The notes beneath the pieces were generated by a model. The model saw only the letters and a list, made by a program, of their open reading frames with translations, was not told the DNA's origin and made no database searches. A stretch of 64,000 bases of DNA. It comes from Sisyra terminalis (taxonomy: Eukaryota > Arthropoda > Insecta > Neuroptera > Sisyridae). Below are positions 10,665 through 22,528 of the stretch, piece by piece. Numbering within the stretch: position 1 is the stretch's first letter; every line of letters starts with the position of its first letter. The stretch lies in contig OY292278.1 of assembly GCA_958496175.1 (NCBI GenBank), positions 12,896,001 to 12,960,000 of the forward strand, given 5' to 3'. The position numbers and the translations under genes are program-made.

Positions 10665-13216
10665 ATTTATTATTTATTAATTTTTTTTCACTTTTTTTAA
10701 GTCGCTTCAACAGCTTGGTCAAAAATATTATTAAAAATATTAATTTAATAATCCGTCATACCGTTATATTTTCTAAACCTTTGTTTTAACTAAACTTTTA
10801 AATGAGACCCCTTATTGTTCTTTTATTGGCAAAATTAAAAATAATAAATTATTTCTTTATTTATCTATGTTTTCCTATGGAAACATTGCTCTATTTGATT
10901 ACTTTGTTATATTTTTCTTTTTATTTTCTATCACTAAAATCAAACTTCGGAAAAGCGTAAACAGAATTAGTACTGACAGTTTGCTATGGTTAATGGCCAA
11001 AGTATCGGCTGTCAGTTGAACAGGGAAATGGCTGCAAAGTTAAGATAAAAGTTAAGTAAATTTCCAGAGAATTTAGTTGTCTTTTTCTGTGAAAAATAAA
11101 AAAAAGTTATTGACAGTTTCTTTCACGTGATTGCGAAAGGTTACGCTATCAACTAAGAAGGATTAGGAATTCTATAAAAATAAAATAACTTTTCAGTGGT
11201 TGGATCTTAGCTTGAAATCAACTGGAATTTTAAAATTGATTAAAGCAAACTAAAATTCTTTCTGAAAGATAATTTGAAGTAGAGCTTTAATAAATCAAAC
11301 GTTTTTGCTTTTTATACTTTAGTTGTTAAACCCTACTTTGGACTCCAATATTGCAAAAGAATAGCAATTTTAGAAAAATCATATTTCAACAGGTTTTTGA
11401 TCAATGATCAATCATCAAAATAGAAAATTCGGCCAATTCATGTACGTAATGCACTGTTTAAAGATCAAATTTGAAAATTTAAACCTTCATAAAACATTTT
11501 TCAGTTTTAAATACTTGTCTTTCAATTTGTACTAAAATATAAGTGCGTCCGAATTATTATTATATTTACCTAGGGTATCCTTTTTCCCGTTTCCTTAAAT
11601 ATTTGTTTTTATATTTGATTATTGAGGTTCCATATTTCATTGGACTACTTTTATATTTTTATATCTCTGTTATATTTGCAAAGCAATGTTTTATTTATAA
11701 AGCCTAGTGTTATACTTCTACTACTGTAGTACTAATTTTTTAATTGCTTCGTGGCTATAAAAGTCACCTTTTATACCTTTTATGTAAATTACATTAGTAC
11801 AAAGTTAAATTCTGTGAATGTTTGAGCAAATATTTCTTGCAAATACAATTGAAAAAGAGGTTTTAATTGAGTGATAACTAAACTCAAATTCAATAAAAAA
11901 CTATGCTAATTTATTGGTGCTATTAAACAATAAAAAGAGTGCTTAAAAAAATTATGATAAAAAATATTATTATTAAAAATATAATTGACCAGTTCAAGCC
12001 AAAATTACCCATTCTATGAAATACCCAAATGGAAATGAATTTTGATACAAAATAATGACTTCTCATAGTTGAAACAATGCCAGTGTTAAGATGATAGTTA
12101 AATACCTTAACATATGAAGAAATGATTATTCCATTTTCCCTGAATCTTTCAAAGAATTTCTGCAAGCATATAGGAATGTCAAAGCATTAAATTAAACCCA
12201 ACTTCATTCAGAAAATATTTTTAATTTTTTATAATTGATTTTTTTAGTAAAAATATAATGTAACATACTGTAATTACCCAGGAATAGATAAAAGTATATG
12301 CATATTTTGCAAACTCCTTAAAAGTTTAAAGTTTTCCTCATATAAATCATTCCTCACACCAGTAATATAAATCTTATTGCCTATGAAATTAAATTTGTTA
12401 TAGCAAATAAAAAACATACATTTTAATTTAACGTCGAATTGTTTCCTTAATAAAAAAATATCTTTACGGTACTAAGCTACTGCAATTTTATGCTTATGAG
12501 TGGTCAAAATGTAAAAAAAATACGTAAAACTTTGAAATATTTTTTCATTAAAATTATTTTCGGTTGGCAAGTTATCATTTTAAAAAATAAAATTTAATAT
12601 TTGAACGTTTTGAAATATATAAAATTTTACATCTGCTAAATTTATTGTTTACAAAACGAATATTTTTTTACAGTTTTGAAATGTATAAATTATCATTTAT
12701 ATTCAGTGAAATTGTTAACTTTAATCTCTGTGTGATTAAAAAAATATGGATTTCTATTGTACAAAGCTTTTTGTTAAATTTTGTTGTCATTAAATAACTA
12801 TTTTACACTCTTGTATACAGTACCTGCCAATCAAAAATGTATTCAAAATTTAAATCTTCCCTCCGAAATTTTATCTTTTGAAACAGAAATTTTTGAATTT
12901 ATATTACACTCTATAAAAAAACAAAACTCACAAATATTTGTGAATTTATCGATTTAACACTATAAAAATAGAATTTTACCTTCGATATAAAAGTGATTCG
13001 ATATGTACTTGAATATAAGAAATGCACAAAACGAAGAGCCGAAGAAAAATTATGTGATGTGAATGGTACTAGTTTGTACTTTCATTTTATACTTATGTAT
13101 TCAGTGTTTAATATATTGGTGAACAAAGGACAAACTTAAAGAATTTATATTAAGAAAACAAGATTTCTTATAAACAAAAATAGTTTTTAATAAGATGAAG
13201 TTATAATATATTTTTA
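10665..13216. other. A+T-rich non-coding stretch
   Basis: No gene, RNA or repeat recognised. A minus-strand open frame at 11,923-12,165 encodes a low-complexity, Ile/Phe-rich peptide and is judged spurious. Confidence 0.55.
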
Positions 13217-13850
13217 TTGCTATTAACAATTCCTTTATTAATGCCCAGGTCGTTAGTGACTCTACGGATAATAAAAATCCGAAATCGAGAAAAATCAATA
13301 GTTTGTTTTAAGCACAACAACTACCAAAAAATACTTTATGGTTTACCCACAATCCATAAAATAAATTTGCCAACCCGATCGGTTGTGGATTACAAACTTG
13401 CTCCTGAATATTAGTTAGCCAAAAAATTAGTACAAACGAACAAATCAGGCATCATAGTGAAAAAAAATATTCATTAAAAACCACATATGAATTTATGAAT
13501 AATATTAAAAACTTAAAACCACAGAACATCAAACTGGCATTACTTGCAACTTATACACATATATCTCTGTTAAAGAAACCATTAAAATTGTAGAATATAA
13601 TCTTATGACATCAAAAATACATAATTTTATGGTAATCAACGACACAATGAACTTGTTAACCATCATCTTACAGCAAATAAATTTCACTTTCAAATTACAA
13701 TGAAAAATAAGCCGGAATGTATAAAATTGAATGTAGTTCCTGTGAAGAATTTTACATTGGCCAAACGGGAGATCTTTCGGAACAAGATATAAGGGACATA
13801 CACCCAAGGAACATATACCCACGAATCATGTCATTGGTTAAAATCTATAA
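13217..13850 (+). pseudogene. PLE RT and GIY-YIG fragments
   Basis: At about 13,310-13,414 the translation reads Q-K-I-L-Y-G-L-P-T-I-H-K-I-N-L-P-T-R-S-V-V, which is the PLE RT signature FYGLPKIHKxxxPLRPIV, then L-A-P-E-Y before a stop. At about 13,713-13,775 another frame gives GMYKIECSSCEEFYIGQT, the start of a Penelope-type GIY-YIG domain with its two spacer Cys. The catalytic RT palm that should lie between them is missing here. An RT-like piece is found inverted at 14,330-14,530 and the domain's tail at 14,585-14,720. Stops and frameshifts are frequent. This is the decayed, rearranged body of the element whose hammerhead lies at 14,740. Confidence 0.75.
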
Positions 13851-14329
13851 AGTTTTAGTAAGAAGTTCACTGATTGGTCGAATTAAAGATTGAACTTTGT
13901 ACGGTGTGTTATGATTGGTCCATGCATCCTGGGCCATTCAAATAAGTACAGGGCCTTGATTTGTACAAAGTAGGCTTAATATTTCTCGTTTAAAGTGACT
14001 TCTAAGTACAGAACTTTTGAAACGATATTTCTTTCGATTTATAATTCATAAATTGCTAAGAAAATGATTGTAATTTAAATAATTTTTCTATATATAACTC
14101 TTAATTAAAATCCGGAGTTGATATTTTTCATTTTAAAGTTTACTTTTGAGGATGAAGATCGTTGATTTTGTAAGGGTTATTTTTCTTCGCAGAATTTAGA
14201 CCTTCGGTTTTAATAAAGATCAGTAAACTGTAAACCATAAAACATTTTTTCTTATCATATTTTGGCCACTTATTTTCTTATTCTAATTTTGATCATTATC
14301 GCGATCAACGATCATTGGTCTTATTGTTT

Positions 14330-14530
14330 CTAAAGCAAAATTTTGACTAACGATTTCAAGTCTTCAAATAAATTCCAATAACTCTCTTTCACTGTTCGTA
14401 TTTATGATTGTATCGTCTATGAATCGAAGGTTGAAAAATCGCTTTCCACTAATTTTAATTCTACTATTTTACTTCTCCAGAATGAGTTCCAGTATAAGCT
14501 CTCCTACAACAACTTCAAATTTTACATAGC
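14330..14530 (-). pseudogene. RT palm fragment, inverted relative to the surrounding PLE pieces
   Basis: On the minus strand the run R-F-F-N-L-R-F-I-D-D-T-I-I-N-T-N-S-E-R-E-L-L-E-F is readable, with the Asp pair encoded at about 14,412-14,417. RF(I/V)DD is RT motif C. The preceding L-I-L-E-L-I-L-E-K resembles the helix before it in PLEs. Flanking PLE parts are on the plus strand, so either this piece was inverted or it belongs to a second insertion. Assignment to PLE rather than another retroelement is an inference. Confidence 0.5.
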
Positions 14531-14584
14531 ATCTTTATGACGAAAATCATCAATGCTTAAATTTCAAAACAAATTTAAAGCCAT

Positions 14585-14825
14585 TACATATTTGCCAGAA
14601 AGGATCACATATGAACACCCTAGAAGAATTTGAAATATAAAAGCGCACAAACTTAATCCAAATAACATCCTTAACAACAAACTATATAAAACAAATAACT
14701 TATATGAAATTTGTTTACAACTGACAAAATAATCATTACCTGATGATGACAGCCGAAAACTATTGAAACGCGTCGCAATAAAGAAGAAATTCAGTCATAG
14801 GACATATATTATTATTCATTAATTT
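14585..14825 (+). mobile_element. PLE 3' end: GIY-YIG tail and terminal sequence with hammerhead
   Basis: About 14,615-14,720 translates, with one frame change, as T-L-E-E-F-E-I and then K-A-H-K-L-N-P-N-N-I-L-N-N-K-L, the usual end of a PLE GIY-YIG protein. It is followed by the hammerhead at 14,740-14,774. About 90 bases around and after the motif, including ATAAAGAAGAAATT and CATATATT, recur at 40,485-40,577. Confidence 0.7.
14740..14774 (+). ncRNA. Hammerhead ribozyme motif, PLE type (subfamily B, copy 1)
   Basis: CTGATGA (14,740-14,746) is followed by stem II GACAG with CTATT around the loop CCGAAAA, with one C/A mismatch and a G/T wobble. Then GAAACGCGTC (14,765-14,774) follows. ACGCGT is a perfect palindrome suited to intermolecular stem III, and GTC is the preferred cleavage triplet. 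Stem I pairs C14,739-G14,775 and then TTA with TAA-side bases across one mismatch. The copy at 40,489 repairs several of these mismatches. Confidence 0.72.
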
Positions 14826-16122
14826 ATAATTGTGATTCCGAAATAAATAAAATATTTATCAATGTTAAAGTTTTAATTAATTTTTTTTCTAAAATGTTTC
14901 TTTACAAATTAAATCGTCAAAAGTATTTCCTTAAAAAAGTTTGCTGGCTCAATTTTATTTTGTGAGGTAAAATTGAAGGTTTTTATTACAGTAAATTGTA
15001 GAGTTTTTATTTTACTCCATTTGTGCTTGGTAGTGTGTACGTAAAAAATTTTTAGAGATGATAAAAAACATAACAAATCTCAATAAAACAACCCAAAAAT
15101 AAACTCTTTTATTTGTTATAATAATAAGCCTCGCAAGTTAAAAAAGTTTTGGATTTATTTACTCCTGTATTCTTCTATGGATTTAATATTAATATTTTTT
15201 AACTAAAATTTTTCTTAAATCTATGAACATATGAAACATAACTCAAAGAAATTAGTATACGACGCAGCTGCACTAAAGATCAATAAAGAAAGCTATATTT
15301 TAATATTTTTTCCTTCTTTACTCTTTTTTTCTCTTGGGATGTTATTAAGCGTTGGTCTTCATAAATATTCAATTTTATTTTGATGAAATTTTATGAAAAA
15401 AATCATACTATAGACTAAATATCTTCTTCATAAATTTAAAAGACTATAAATTGGTACTGTTGACGTCTAAGAATATTATTAAAATTCTAAGTTACCTACT
15501 TAGAAAAATGGAAAATATCTTTAAAAAAATTGAAAAAATAAAGTAAAAGAATATTGTTAATTACTGTTAAGCAATAAACTTTCAATTTGTAGTGGTACAA
15601 CGTATAAATGCTGAAAAATAAGTTATTATGGACAATTATTTAAAAAAATATTAAAGTAGTTTTTAACAATTACAGGTTCATTTTTGTTTCCTTATTTCAT
15701 CCAATCTTAAATAAATAATCAAAACCAATTATTTTCAAATTCAGAGAGTCTCTGAATTGAAAATATTTATGGTTGAGAAAATAATAATTAATATTTTTTA
15801 TCACTTCAGACAAAGAAAAGCAATTCAAATACATTTCAAAACTGAAAAGACAGATTAGAGAAAAATGTAAAAAAAAAAATGAAGAATAGGATGAAATAAG
15901 CAAACTGTTATCTCTGCAACAATTTAATCATCAATTAATTTAAATGTAGATTTAAACATAAATTTTATTTATGAATAATTAGAATTCAAATATTCGATAT
16001 TGGGACAATATAAAGAGGGTTTAAAACGAAAAGTTATTAGAATCAGAGCTTTTCATAAGGCAAGATAATTGGTTAAAAATGAGAAATTTTAAATTATTTA
16101 ATTATTTAAAAATATATTCTTC
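14826..16122. other. A+T-rich non-coding stretch
   Basis: Nothing recognised on either strand. Confidence 0.6.
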
Positions 16123-16380
16123 GTGTTTTTATCAAGTCAAAATATTTTATGGAATTATCAATGTCAATTTGTTGCCCTATATCATGTGGTATCCGATACC
16201 ATAATTTCCCATCTGCTATACCTAACGCTCTATGCTACTGGAATCCCCCATAAGTATGGTTCAACTAGATATCAACGATGGTGTTTGAAGCCTAATGGCA
16301 AAAAATTCCTTTCGACAGATAAGGGAGTGAAAGCAAACCCTCAATTCCTTAGAGAATCTGGAGACTTGGGAGAAATATAA
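16123..16380 (+). CDS. Unassigned 85-codon ORF, possible exon or gene fragment
   Basis: The 3' half (about 16,240-16,377) is less A+T-rich and more protein-like than its surroundings. It encodes a basic, soluble segment reading Y-G-S-T-R-Y-Q-R-W-C-L-K-P-N-G-K-K-F-L-S-T, then K-G-V-K-A-N-P-Q-F-L-R, before TAA. The first ~35 residues are hydrophobic and look unlike the rest, so the true unit may begin inside an intron near 16,230. I do not recognise the protein. The spacing Y-x-S-x-R-Y...W-x-L...G-K-K...K-A-x-x-x-F-L faintly resembles the end of the FGF beta-trefoil, but this is speculation. It could equally be a transposon or pseudogene scrap. The ATG used is only the first available one. Confidence 0.3.
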   Translation: MFLSSQNILWNYQCQFVALYHVVSDTIISHLLYLTLYATGIPHKYGSTRYQRWCLKPNGKKFLSTDKGVKANPQFLRESGDLGEI

Positions 16381-17273
16381 AAACTCGATTTAATAATCAC
16401 CGCATTAAATCGTGTATTATTGTTGACCTTATTTTTTTCATGTTACTAATTTACTGTTGTCGTTATGTAGTTATTAATTTATAGAACTATGTTTATATTT
16501 TTTTATTTTAGTATTACTCTGATTGATGTCGGTATTATTTGATGAATGTACAATGTACATAATATATTATTGTTAATTTATGGTCCTTTAATTTATATTA
16601 TTTATTGTTGGTATTTCTATATTTACATTATAATTCTTAATACACTTATACATACATTTCACTACACTTTATTGTTTATGCTTGTTATTGCCATAGTGGT
16701 AATTCTAATACTACTATCGATATGCCAAAAAGTGTACTGTTGTATAGCCTCTAATGCCCTTGAAGTTACATTGATTTTATATAAATAAATATTTAGTAAA
16801 ATATGAATTGGTAATTCAACTACTGAATTTTAAAAGAAATGAAAGCTAATGACCGTAATTCTTCAAATTCCCAAGATGAACAAGTTTATAATGCTTATTG
16901 ATTTTAAGAACCTAAATTCAGTGAATTTTTGCCATTAAATGAATGTTTGATTTACACTAAGTGCAAGTGCGAAGCAAAGTTTGAACAAAATGGACTTTTA
17001 AATGGCTTCAAATCATTTTCCGTTGAAATTTAATGGGAAATTCTTACAAAATTACGTATCTATCGAATTTTTATTGATACTTTACTAGAAATTATTAATA
17101 ATTGATCAAATGTCTTTCTTTAAAAAAAACCATGTTTTCTCCCATTTATTTTGACCTGAGCTTTTAAAGTTAACTTAATTGAACTAGTTTGTATTTGGTG
17201 AATAATAAACACAATAAATGATTAAACGTATGAAAATAAATAGTTATTAAATTGTTTTGCCAATAAAAATTTC

Positions 17274-17293
17274 ATATATATATATATATATAT
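17274..17293. repeat. (AT)n microsatellite
   Basis: Ten uninterrupted AT units. It sits inside a short GCCAAT...ATTGGC frame that would make a local hairpin. Confidence 0.9.
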
Positions 17294-17333
17294 TAATTGG
17301 CTATCTTGCCGTGCGTCCGTGCAGAATGGGCTA

Positions 17334-17344
17334 TGCGCATGCGC
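17334..17344. promoter_or_regulatory. NRF1/Ewg-type palindrome
   Basis: TGCGCATGCGC is a perfect match to the core of the NRF1 consensus (YGCGCAYGCGCR, lacking only the last base). It stands in a small GC-rich island (about 17,305-17,395) within A+T-rich DNA. Insects have an NRF1 homologue, Erect wing. No transcript start or gene is visible next to it, so function is inferred only. Confidence 0.35.
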
Positions 17345-19380
17345 TGTTATCCCCACTTACGCATTCAAAACGTTGGAAGGAGTACTCACTCACTAATGTA
17401 TTTATTTGTGAATACGTATTTCGGATTTTCAGGTTTACAATATGTGAAAGCCAAAAAACATAATGCTCACTTATAAACTTAACTTAACCTTTTCATATAT
17501 ATCTACTTATCAGAGTTTAAATTTTTAAGCAAACCCTAAGTTTTTTATTCTAATAATAAATCAACTTTGTTTTATATTAAGCAGTAATAACGTTTCGCTT
17601 TTAACGGACTAATAGATTATTAAATTTGAAATTTCGATTGTTTATTAAATGTTGTCCCTTACAAACTTTGCTACCGTTTTTCACTCTTTTAGGGGAGGAA
17701 TTTTCAAAAACCCTTTCTTATTATATTTTCTGCATCGTATAAGGAAAACACTTTCCAAATTTCATCGACAAAAATGTGCAATTTTATTTGAAAATACAGT
17801 GTAAAACGGAAAAAAAATAAAGACCTTCTTTATGTTAGTAATCATGACTAAAAGGCTATTCGATTTTGCACATTTGGACGTTGTACATACAAAATTGTTG
17901 GAAATAGGTGGAAAGCGTGGTAGTAAATTCGGATATTTTATTTATTTTCAATAACAATAATTGGTTTTCAAATTGTTCTAAATACCGAAGAAAAGTTAAT
18001 ATGGAAGATTTTATATTTGAATTGACAGTGAAATATATGGTAAAAAATTGCTACCTTAATGCTTTTCAGCAATATATATTTACTCCAGATCACCACCATT
18101 GGTTCATAAAATAAAATAGATTTTAAAAAATGTGATTGTTGAAAAACGAACCAAAATTTAAAATCGCCTATTTGGTATAAGTACTACATAAGTATTAAAC
18201 TTTCATACTAATTTAGTGAAATGTTATTAAAATGATATAAAAAACACTTTTATTTTATTTCTTAATATAATTTTTGATATTTTTTTTTATAATTAAAACA
18301 CTTTGAATATTAAATTTAAAATTTCGATTGTTGATTAACTACATTATCGCATATTAAACATTTTATTGAGATTAAACCTTTAGTTACTAGTTCAAAGATA
18401 TTTTGTAATGATTTAAAGGGAAAAATCTTAAAAAGCATGATTATTAAGATGATAAAATTGACTCATGAGAAAAGTTCCGGTCATAATTTTACATTAAGAA
18501 GAGATTTAATTAAATAGCTTATAGAAAATTATCCGTAACGTATCAAGTTTGTAACTATGCATATAATAAAAATAAAGAACAATAGCCGTAAGTAGAAGCA
18601 TTATCTTCTAAGTTATTTGTTCTTCGTAGCTAATACAAATCTAATTTTAGATAATTTTATTCGCCTAAGTGAATTGAGCTCCCTGGTTATATTAAACAAA
18701 ATGAGAATTTTACACATGTGAGATTGCCTTAAGCCAAACAAGGTGGATAGATGACTATGCGAACAAACCTCCTATACCCTGTGTGTCGACTAGACATGTT
18801 AAAAGCTCAATTCCTGTTCGCTTTGGGTTCTAAGCACTGCTCTTGTGTGACAAGTTTAATTAAAGATTGTAGAAAACACGACAATCTTTGTACATACCAT
18901 ACATAGTATAAGCATCTAGCGTTCTACCTATATTGAGAATTTTCTGACTAATTCTGTTCTAGATTTAGCTTCGGTTCCTTTAATAAATTCTTCGGTTCGG
19001 TAGATTTTTTTTTCATCAGACAAAAATACAAAAGAAATAATGGAAGCTGAATGTTACACTACTTATCAAAGTCATTACTTTTAAAAACTCCTTTCTATAA
19101 ATTTAATGATATTTTTGTTCTTGTAAATTCTTTTTGAAAGAACACAGCTTGAAGTATTATTTTTGTAGTCACAATGAAACAAAAGTTTGAACAACTGATA
19201 GAAGAAACCTTATGTTTTTGACTTTTTGAAAAAATGGAGAAAAGGATTTTTATGCTGAACTATAAAATTTGTGTCATAATTTTTAAATGAATAAAAAAAT
19301 CTCAAATACTTAACAAAATCCAATAATTATAAGAATTATAGAAATTGGAAAAAAATGACTACTTTTACAGCCAGAAAGAG

Positions 19381-20270
19381 TATGGGAACACGGGGCGGAA
19401 TGGGGTACCAGGGCTGGATGGGAAATGGAATTAGCGCTTGCTACAGGTGACAAAAACGCGTAAAAATTATATTCAATATTTAATTAACTGTGTTGCATTA
19501 TAAAAAGTGGCTATCACCAGTAAAGAGTGCAGTTGTTTTAATTTTTATCAAAAGTCGAAATAAACGTTTCCGAATTCTATTTTTTGCAAAGTAACACTAA
19601 GGTAATTATCATATGTACTACTTTTTGTTTGAATATTAACATGTCATGTTTCTTAAAACATACTATTGACTAACTAAAAGCCTTGTGATAATTCAAATAT
19701 AACCAATATATCCTGCCATAATCGTGCTTGGGTGAAAGGTGATTTGGGGCACAATGGGTGGGACGGAATGGGATATAGAATTCAGGAAATATTTCCCATC
19801 CAGATAGACATTTTTATTTTATCAGCAGATAGTGCGTACATATATAAGGAAAACTAGCCGACAATCCATGTATAAGAAAGGTCGGAAGATATAAAGGTAA
19901 TCTGCTTATACTATCAGAATTTATACTACAAATGTAATGACAGCTGGTGTTCCTGCAGTATTTGTCAAAAATGGGCACATTTGGCATATGCTGGGCTGAA
20001 CACGACGATAGCAGTGTCTTTATCTGCGAACTATGCCAATAACAAGAACTCCATTGCACTCCAGGCTCATTTCCTATCGTGCCTTTCCATTTGTTTTTGA
20101 AATCTAACTTTTTAATATTAGTTATTAATTTAAATCAATAAAACCATTTTTTATTTGCAGAGAATGAATTAAATAAATATATAAATTACAAAACAATGAG
20201 ATTGTTTTTTTAAACTTCTCGTAAATTGTAATTGAAGTTTAGGTACCCTGTTCCGCCCCAGGTTCCCCTA
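19381..20270 (+). mobile_element. pogo-like (Tc1/mariner superfamily) transposon, degenerate
   Basis: Terminal inverted repeats of about 30 bases: the left reads TATGGGAAC, then GGGGCGGAATGGGGTACC. The right, on the other strand, reads TAGGGGAACC, then GGGGCGGAACAGGGTACC. Each end is preceded by TA, consistent with a TA target duplication. G-rich ends of this kind are common in insect pogo/Tigger-like elements. At 890 bp the copy lacks most of a transposase, but a zinc-finger remnant survives near the 3' end. Confidence 0.72.
19906..20042 (+). pseudogene. C-terminal zinc-finger of pogo-like transposase
   Basis: The frame reads C-N-D-S-W-C-S-C-S-I-C-Q-K-W-A-H-L-A-Y-A-G-L. After a one-base shift near 20,000 it reads H-D-D-S-S-V-F-I-C-E-L-C-Q and stops at TAA 20,040-20,042. 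The layout W-x2-C-x2-C-x2-W-x-H, then (C)AG, then F-I-C-x2-C-Q is the PHD-like finger found at the end of many insect pogo/Tigger-type transposases with a DDE_1 catalytic domain. The expected Cys before A-G is Tyr here, and the frameshift disrupts the module. The DDE domain is absent or unreadable upstream. Confidence 0.65.
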
Positions 20271-21890
20271 CTTACTATTCTACAGTTCTTAATGAAACAC
20301 TTTTTGAAATTAATAAATCAAATGACAGAAAAACAATCAAATTTTCTTAACCTTTTTAATTAAATGGAAATCTTTTAGGTGGTGCACTTCACTTGCTAAA
20401 TTTTTGCAATTTCTTCGGATGGCATCTTTGAGAAATCATAAGTTCCAGAACCAATAAGATTTTAAAAGCCTTAAAATGTCTAAATTAACTATGCATCAAA
20501 GTCCTCGTCCAACAAAACAAAACTTTTAAATGTTTATCAATGAGCTAAAGAAGCTGTATAGGTATACAATTACGTGTTTCACCCTTTCCATTATGGTTAA
20601 TTATTGTTTTTCCAACAATATTTTAAGCTCTCAAAGCAAATGGAAGCCAAAGCACTTGAAACTTGTTTAATTTTTTTTAATAAATAACCATAAAAAACTG
20701 CTTTAAAATATGCTGGTTTATTTAACAGTTTCTATTTATATTGATCGTAAATTCGGCATAAAAAATCGACGAAAAGTACGTGTACAGGAGAAATAAAGAA
20801 GAGAATTTAATATTATTTTTTATGAAAAAATAAAAAATACCCTTGTTAAAAAATATCATGTAGGTGGATACTCGAACATAGTTCAATGTTATATTACATT
20901 TAGTTTAATATTTGAAAATAAAAAATGAAATGTATGATGATTGCTGTTATTATTTCAATATGGAACATGACACGTATTCCAATATTATATTGAAGTTGAA
21001 GAACCTTTATTCTAGCAAAAGAAAACAAAGTGAACTTTTTCAATTTTTTGTACAAATTCTTAGATCTCTCATTGGAGTAGGACGTTATTTAAGAAATAAT
21101 ATTATAATACACTGCAAACTAAGTATTAAACCCGAAATAGTATTTCCAAAAAAACAAGATGAAAGTTTTATTTATAGTGATTAGGCCTAATGAACATGAT
21201 TCAAAAATATTTTTATTTTTTTTAAATGTTCTTAACTAAAATCATGGCATAATGTCGCTGTTTATTTTGAACTTAACTGGCTTAAATAAAAAAAAATATT
21301 TCGAATATTTCTATTAAAACAAGCTCCTATTGCCCCGACAATAAAAGGACGTCAGTAAAGAAACTTCAAAGTTCTTAAGACATTTTCCTATGATAAATGT
21401 ATACAAACATAAATAATAAGGATGTTTAAATCGTTCAAACTATATGTTAATGATCGAAACCATTTGTAATAATCAAAATTTGGTAATGTCAGGTATATAA
21501 TATTACAATTAATAATTTTTTAAGGAGAAGTAAGGTAATTTTCCCTGTAGAAATAACTTTGCAATTAGCCATCAGAGCAGAGAAGTAACGAAATTATCTG
21601 TTCAAAAAGTTATTATAATGATTAAAGGCTGTTTTTTTCAGAGCAAAGCTTTGTAATATATTCAAATTTTAGTCAAAACGGTTCACTCATTGTTAAGAAA
21701 AAAGTCCAAATATCTTTCAGAAGGCAATTTTTTATTGTTATCGTCTTACGCCTTTTACTACGCTATTCGTTTTAGTCAACATTTTTACCATTGGAAAATT
21801 ATTTAATACACTTTTCTCCAAAGTTTAGATTTGATTTGATTCATTTTAACAAAAAAGTTTTACTTAAAAACCAATTATAAATCCATTCTC
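20271..21890. other. A+T-rich non-coding stretch
   Basis: A 90-codon open frame at 20,912-21,184 has no recognisable domain and a codon composition like its surroundings; I do not call it a gene. No repeats recognised. Confidence 0.5.
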
Positions 21891-21902
21891 AATAATACAT
21901 GT

Positions 21903-22078
21903 GCACTCAACCATTAGAAGACTGAAATCAAAAAGAACTCCATATGAGCTGACATCAAAATAGCAGGACGATGTTCCACTGGGAACTTCTTCATCAAGCC
22001 ATTTGGAGCTCAAGAGCTCCAGCCAAGACAACACATTAGCCCATAGTTTGCACTAACTGATTGCTAATTTAAAAAAAA
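21903..22078 (+). mobile_element. Very short 5'-truncated Jockey-type LINE insertion
   Basis: The sequence carries the end of the LINE ORF (L-K-S-K-R-T-P-Y-E-L, like R-R-L-K-R-K-V-P-S-D in the copy at 31,019). Next comes a 3' UTR with GTTCCACTGGGAAC, similar to CTTCCACTGGGAGT at 31,835, and a terminal A-run. It is flanked by a perfect 12-base direct repeat, AATAATACATGT, at 21,891-21,902 and 22,079-22,090. This is a textbook target-primed insertion, only 176 bases long. Confidence 0.82.
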
Positions 22079-22090
22079 AATAATACATGT

Positions 22091-22376
22091 ATCCTAGGAA
22101 AGTTATAATAAGTTTCCTCATTTCCCAGCCTAGTAAATAATTTTGAAATTTTTTGAAAGTTATTAACTCAATTTTCTTCACATTCAAATTATAGTTTGAT
22201 GGTTTAAAAAGCAGTACTTATAACTTATATTAAAAGATTTAGTATTGATATGATTAATGAAAAACTAAGTTCTTACATAAACTTAACTTTCCTAATCCTA
22301 TTCCATAGAAAAGGAATCAAGAATAATTTTTACAGTATGAAGTGACAGAAAATGTGAAAAATTATGTAAATTATTA
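22091..22376. other. Non-coding spacer
   Basis: Nothing recognised. Confidence 0.5.
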
Positions 22377-22528
22377 TATAAAGGATAAATCACGATATAT
22401 TAGATCGAAGTATTAAGCAGTATTTTATTTTATTTATTCCAATTTGGTTTACTTTGGCAAATTGGAATAAATTAAATAAACAACTGCTAAATACATTAGT
22501 CTACTACATCCTGGTTTATCCTTTATAT
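22377..22528. mobile_element. Hairpin MITE, ~152 bp
   Basis: Inverted repeat with outer ends TATAAAGGATAAA and inner arms TTATTCCAATTTG and CAAATTGGAATAA around a short loop (GTTTACTTTGG). The two arms resemble each other over about 65 bases with mismatches. No ORF. Confidence 0.7.

Larger units (their letters stand above)
16381..19380. other. Mostly non-coding stretch with a TA microsatellite and one GC-rich palindrome
   Basis: No gene recognised. The block at about 18,670-18,990 is somewhat less A+T-rich but matches nothing I know. Open frames at 16,546, 17,257 and 17,908 are low-complexity or cross simple repeats. Confidence 0.5.

Noticed and set aside
18995..19020. Minus-strand CTGATGA near 19,014 as a hammerhead
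   Set aside because: The following sequence is an A-run and GAACC; neither stem II nor GAAAC is present.
20912..21184. 90-codon plus-strand ORF as a gene
   Set aside because: No domain, composition like the background, and no splice or start context that stands out.
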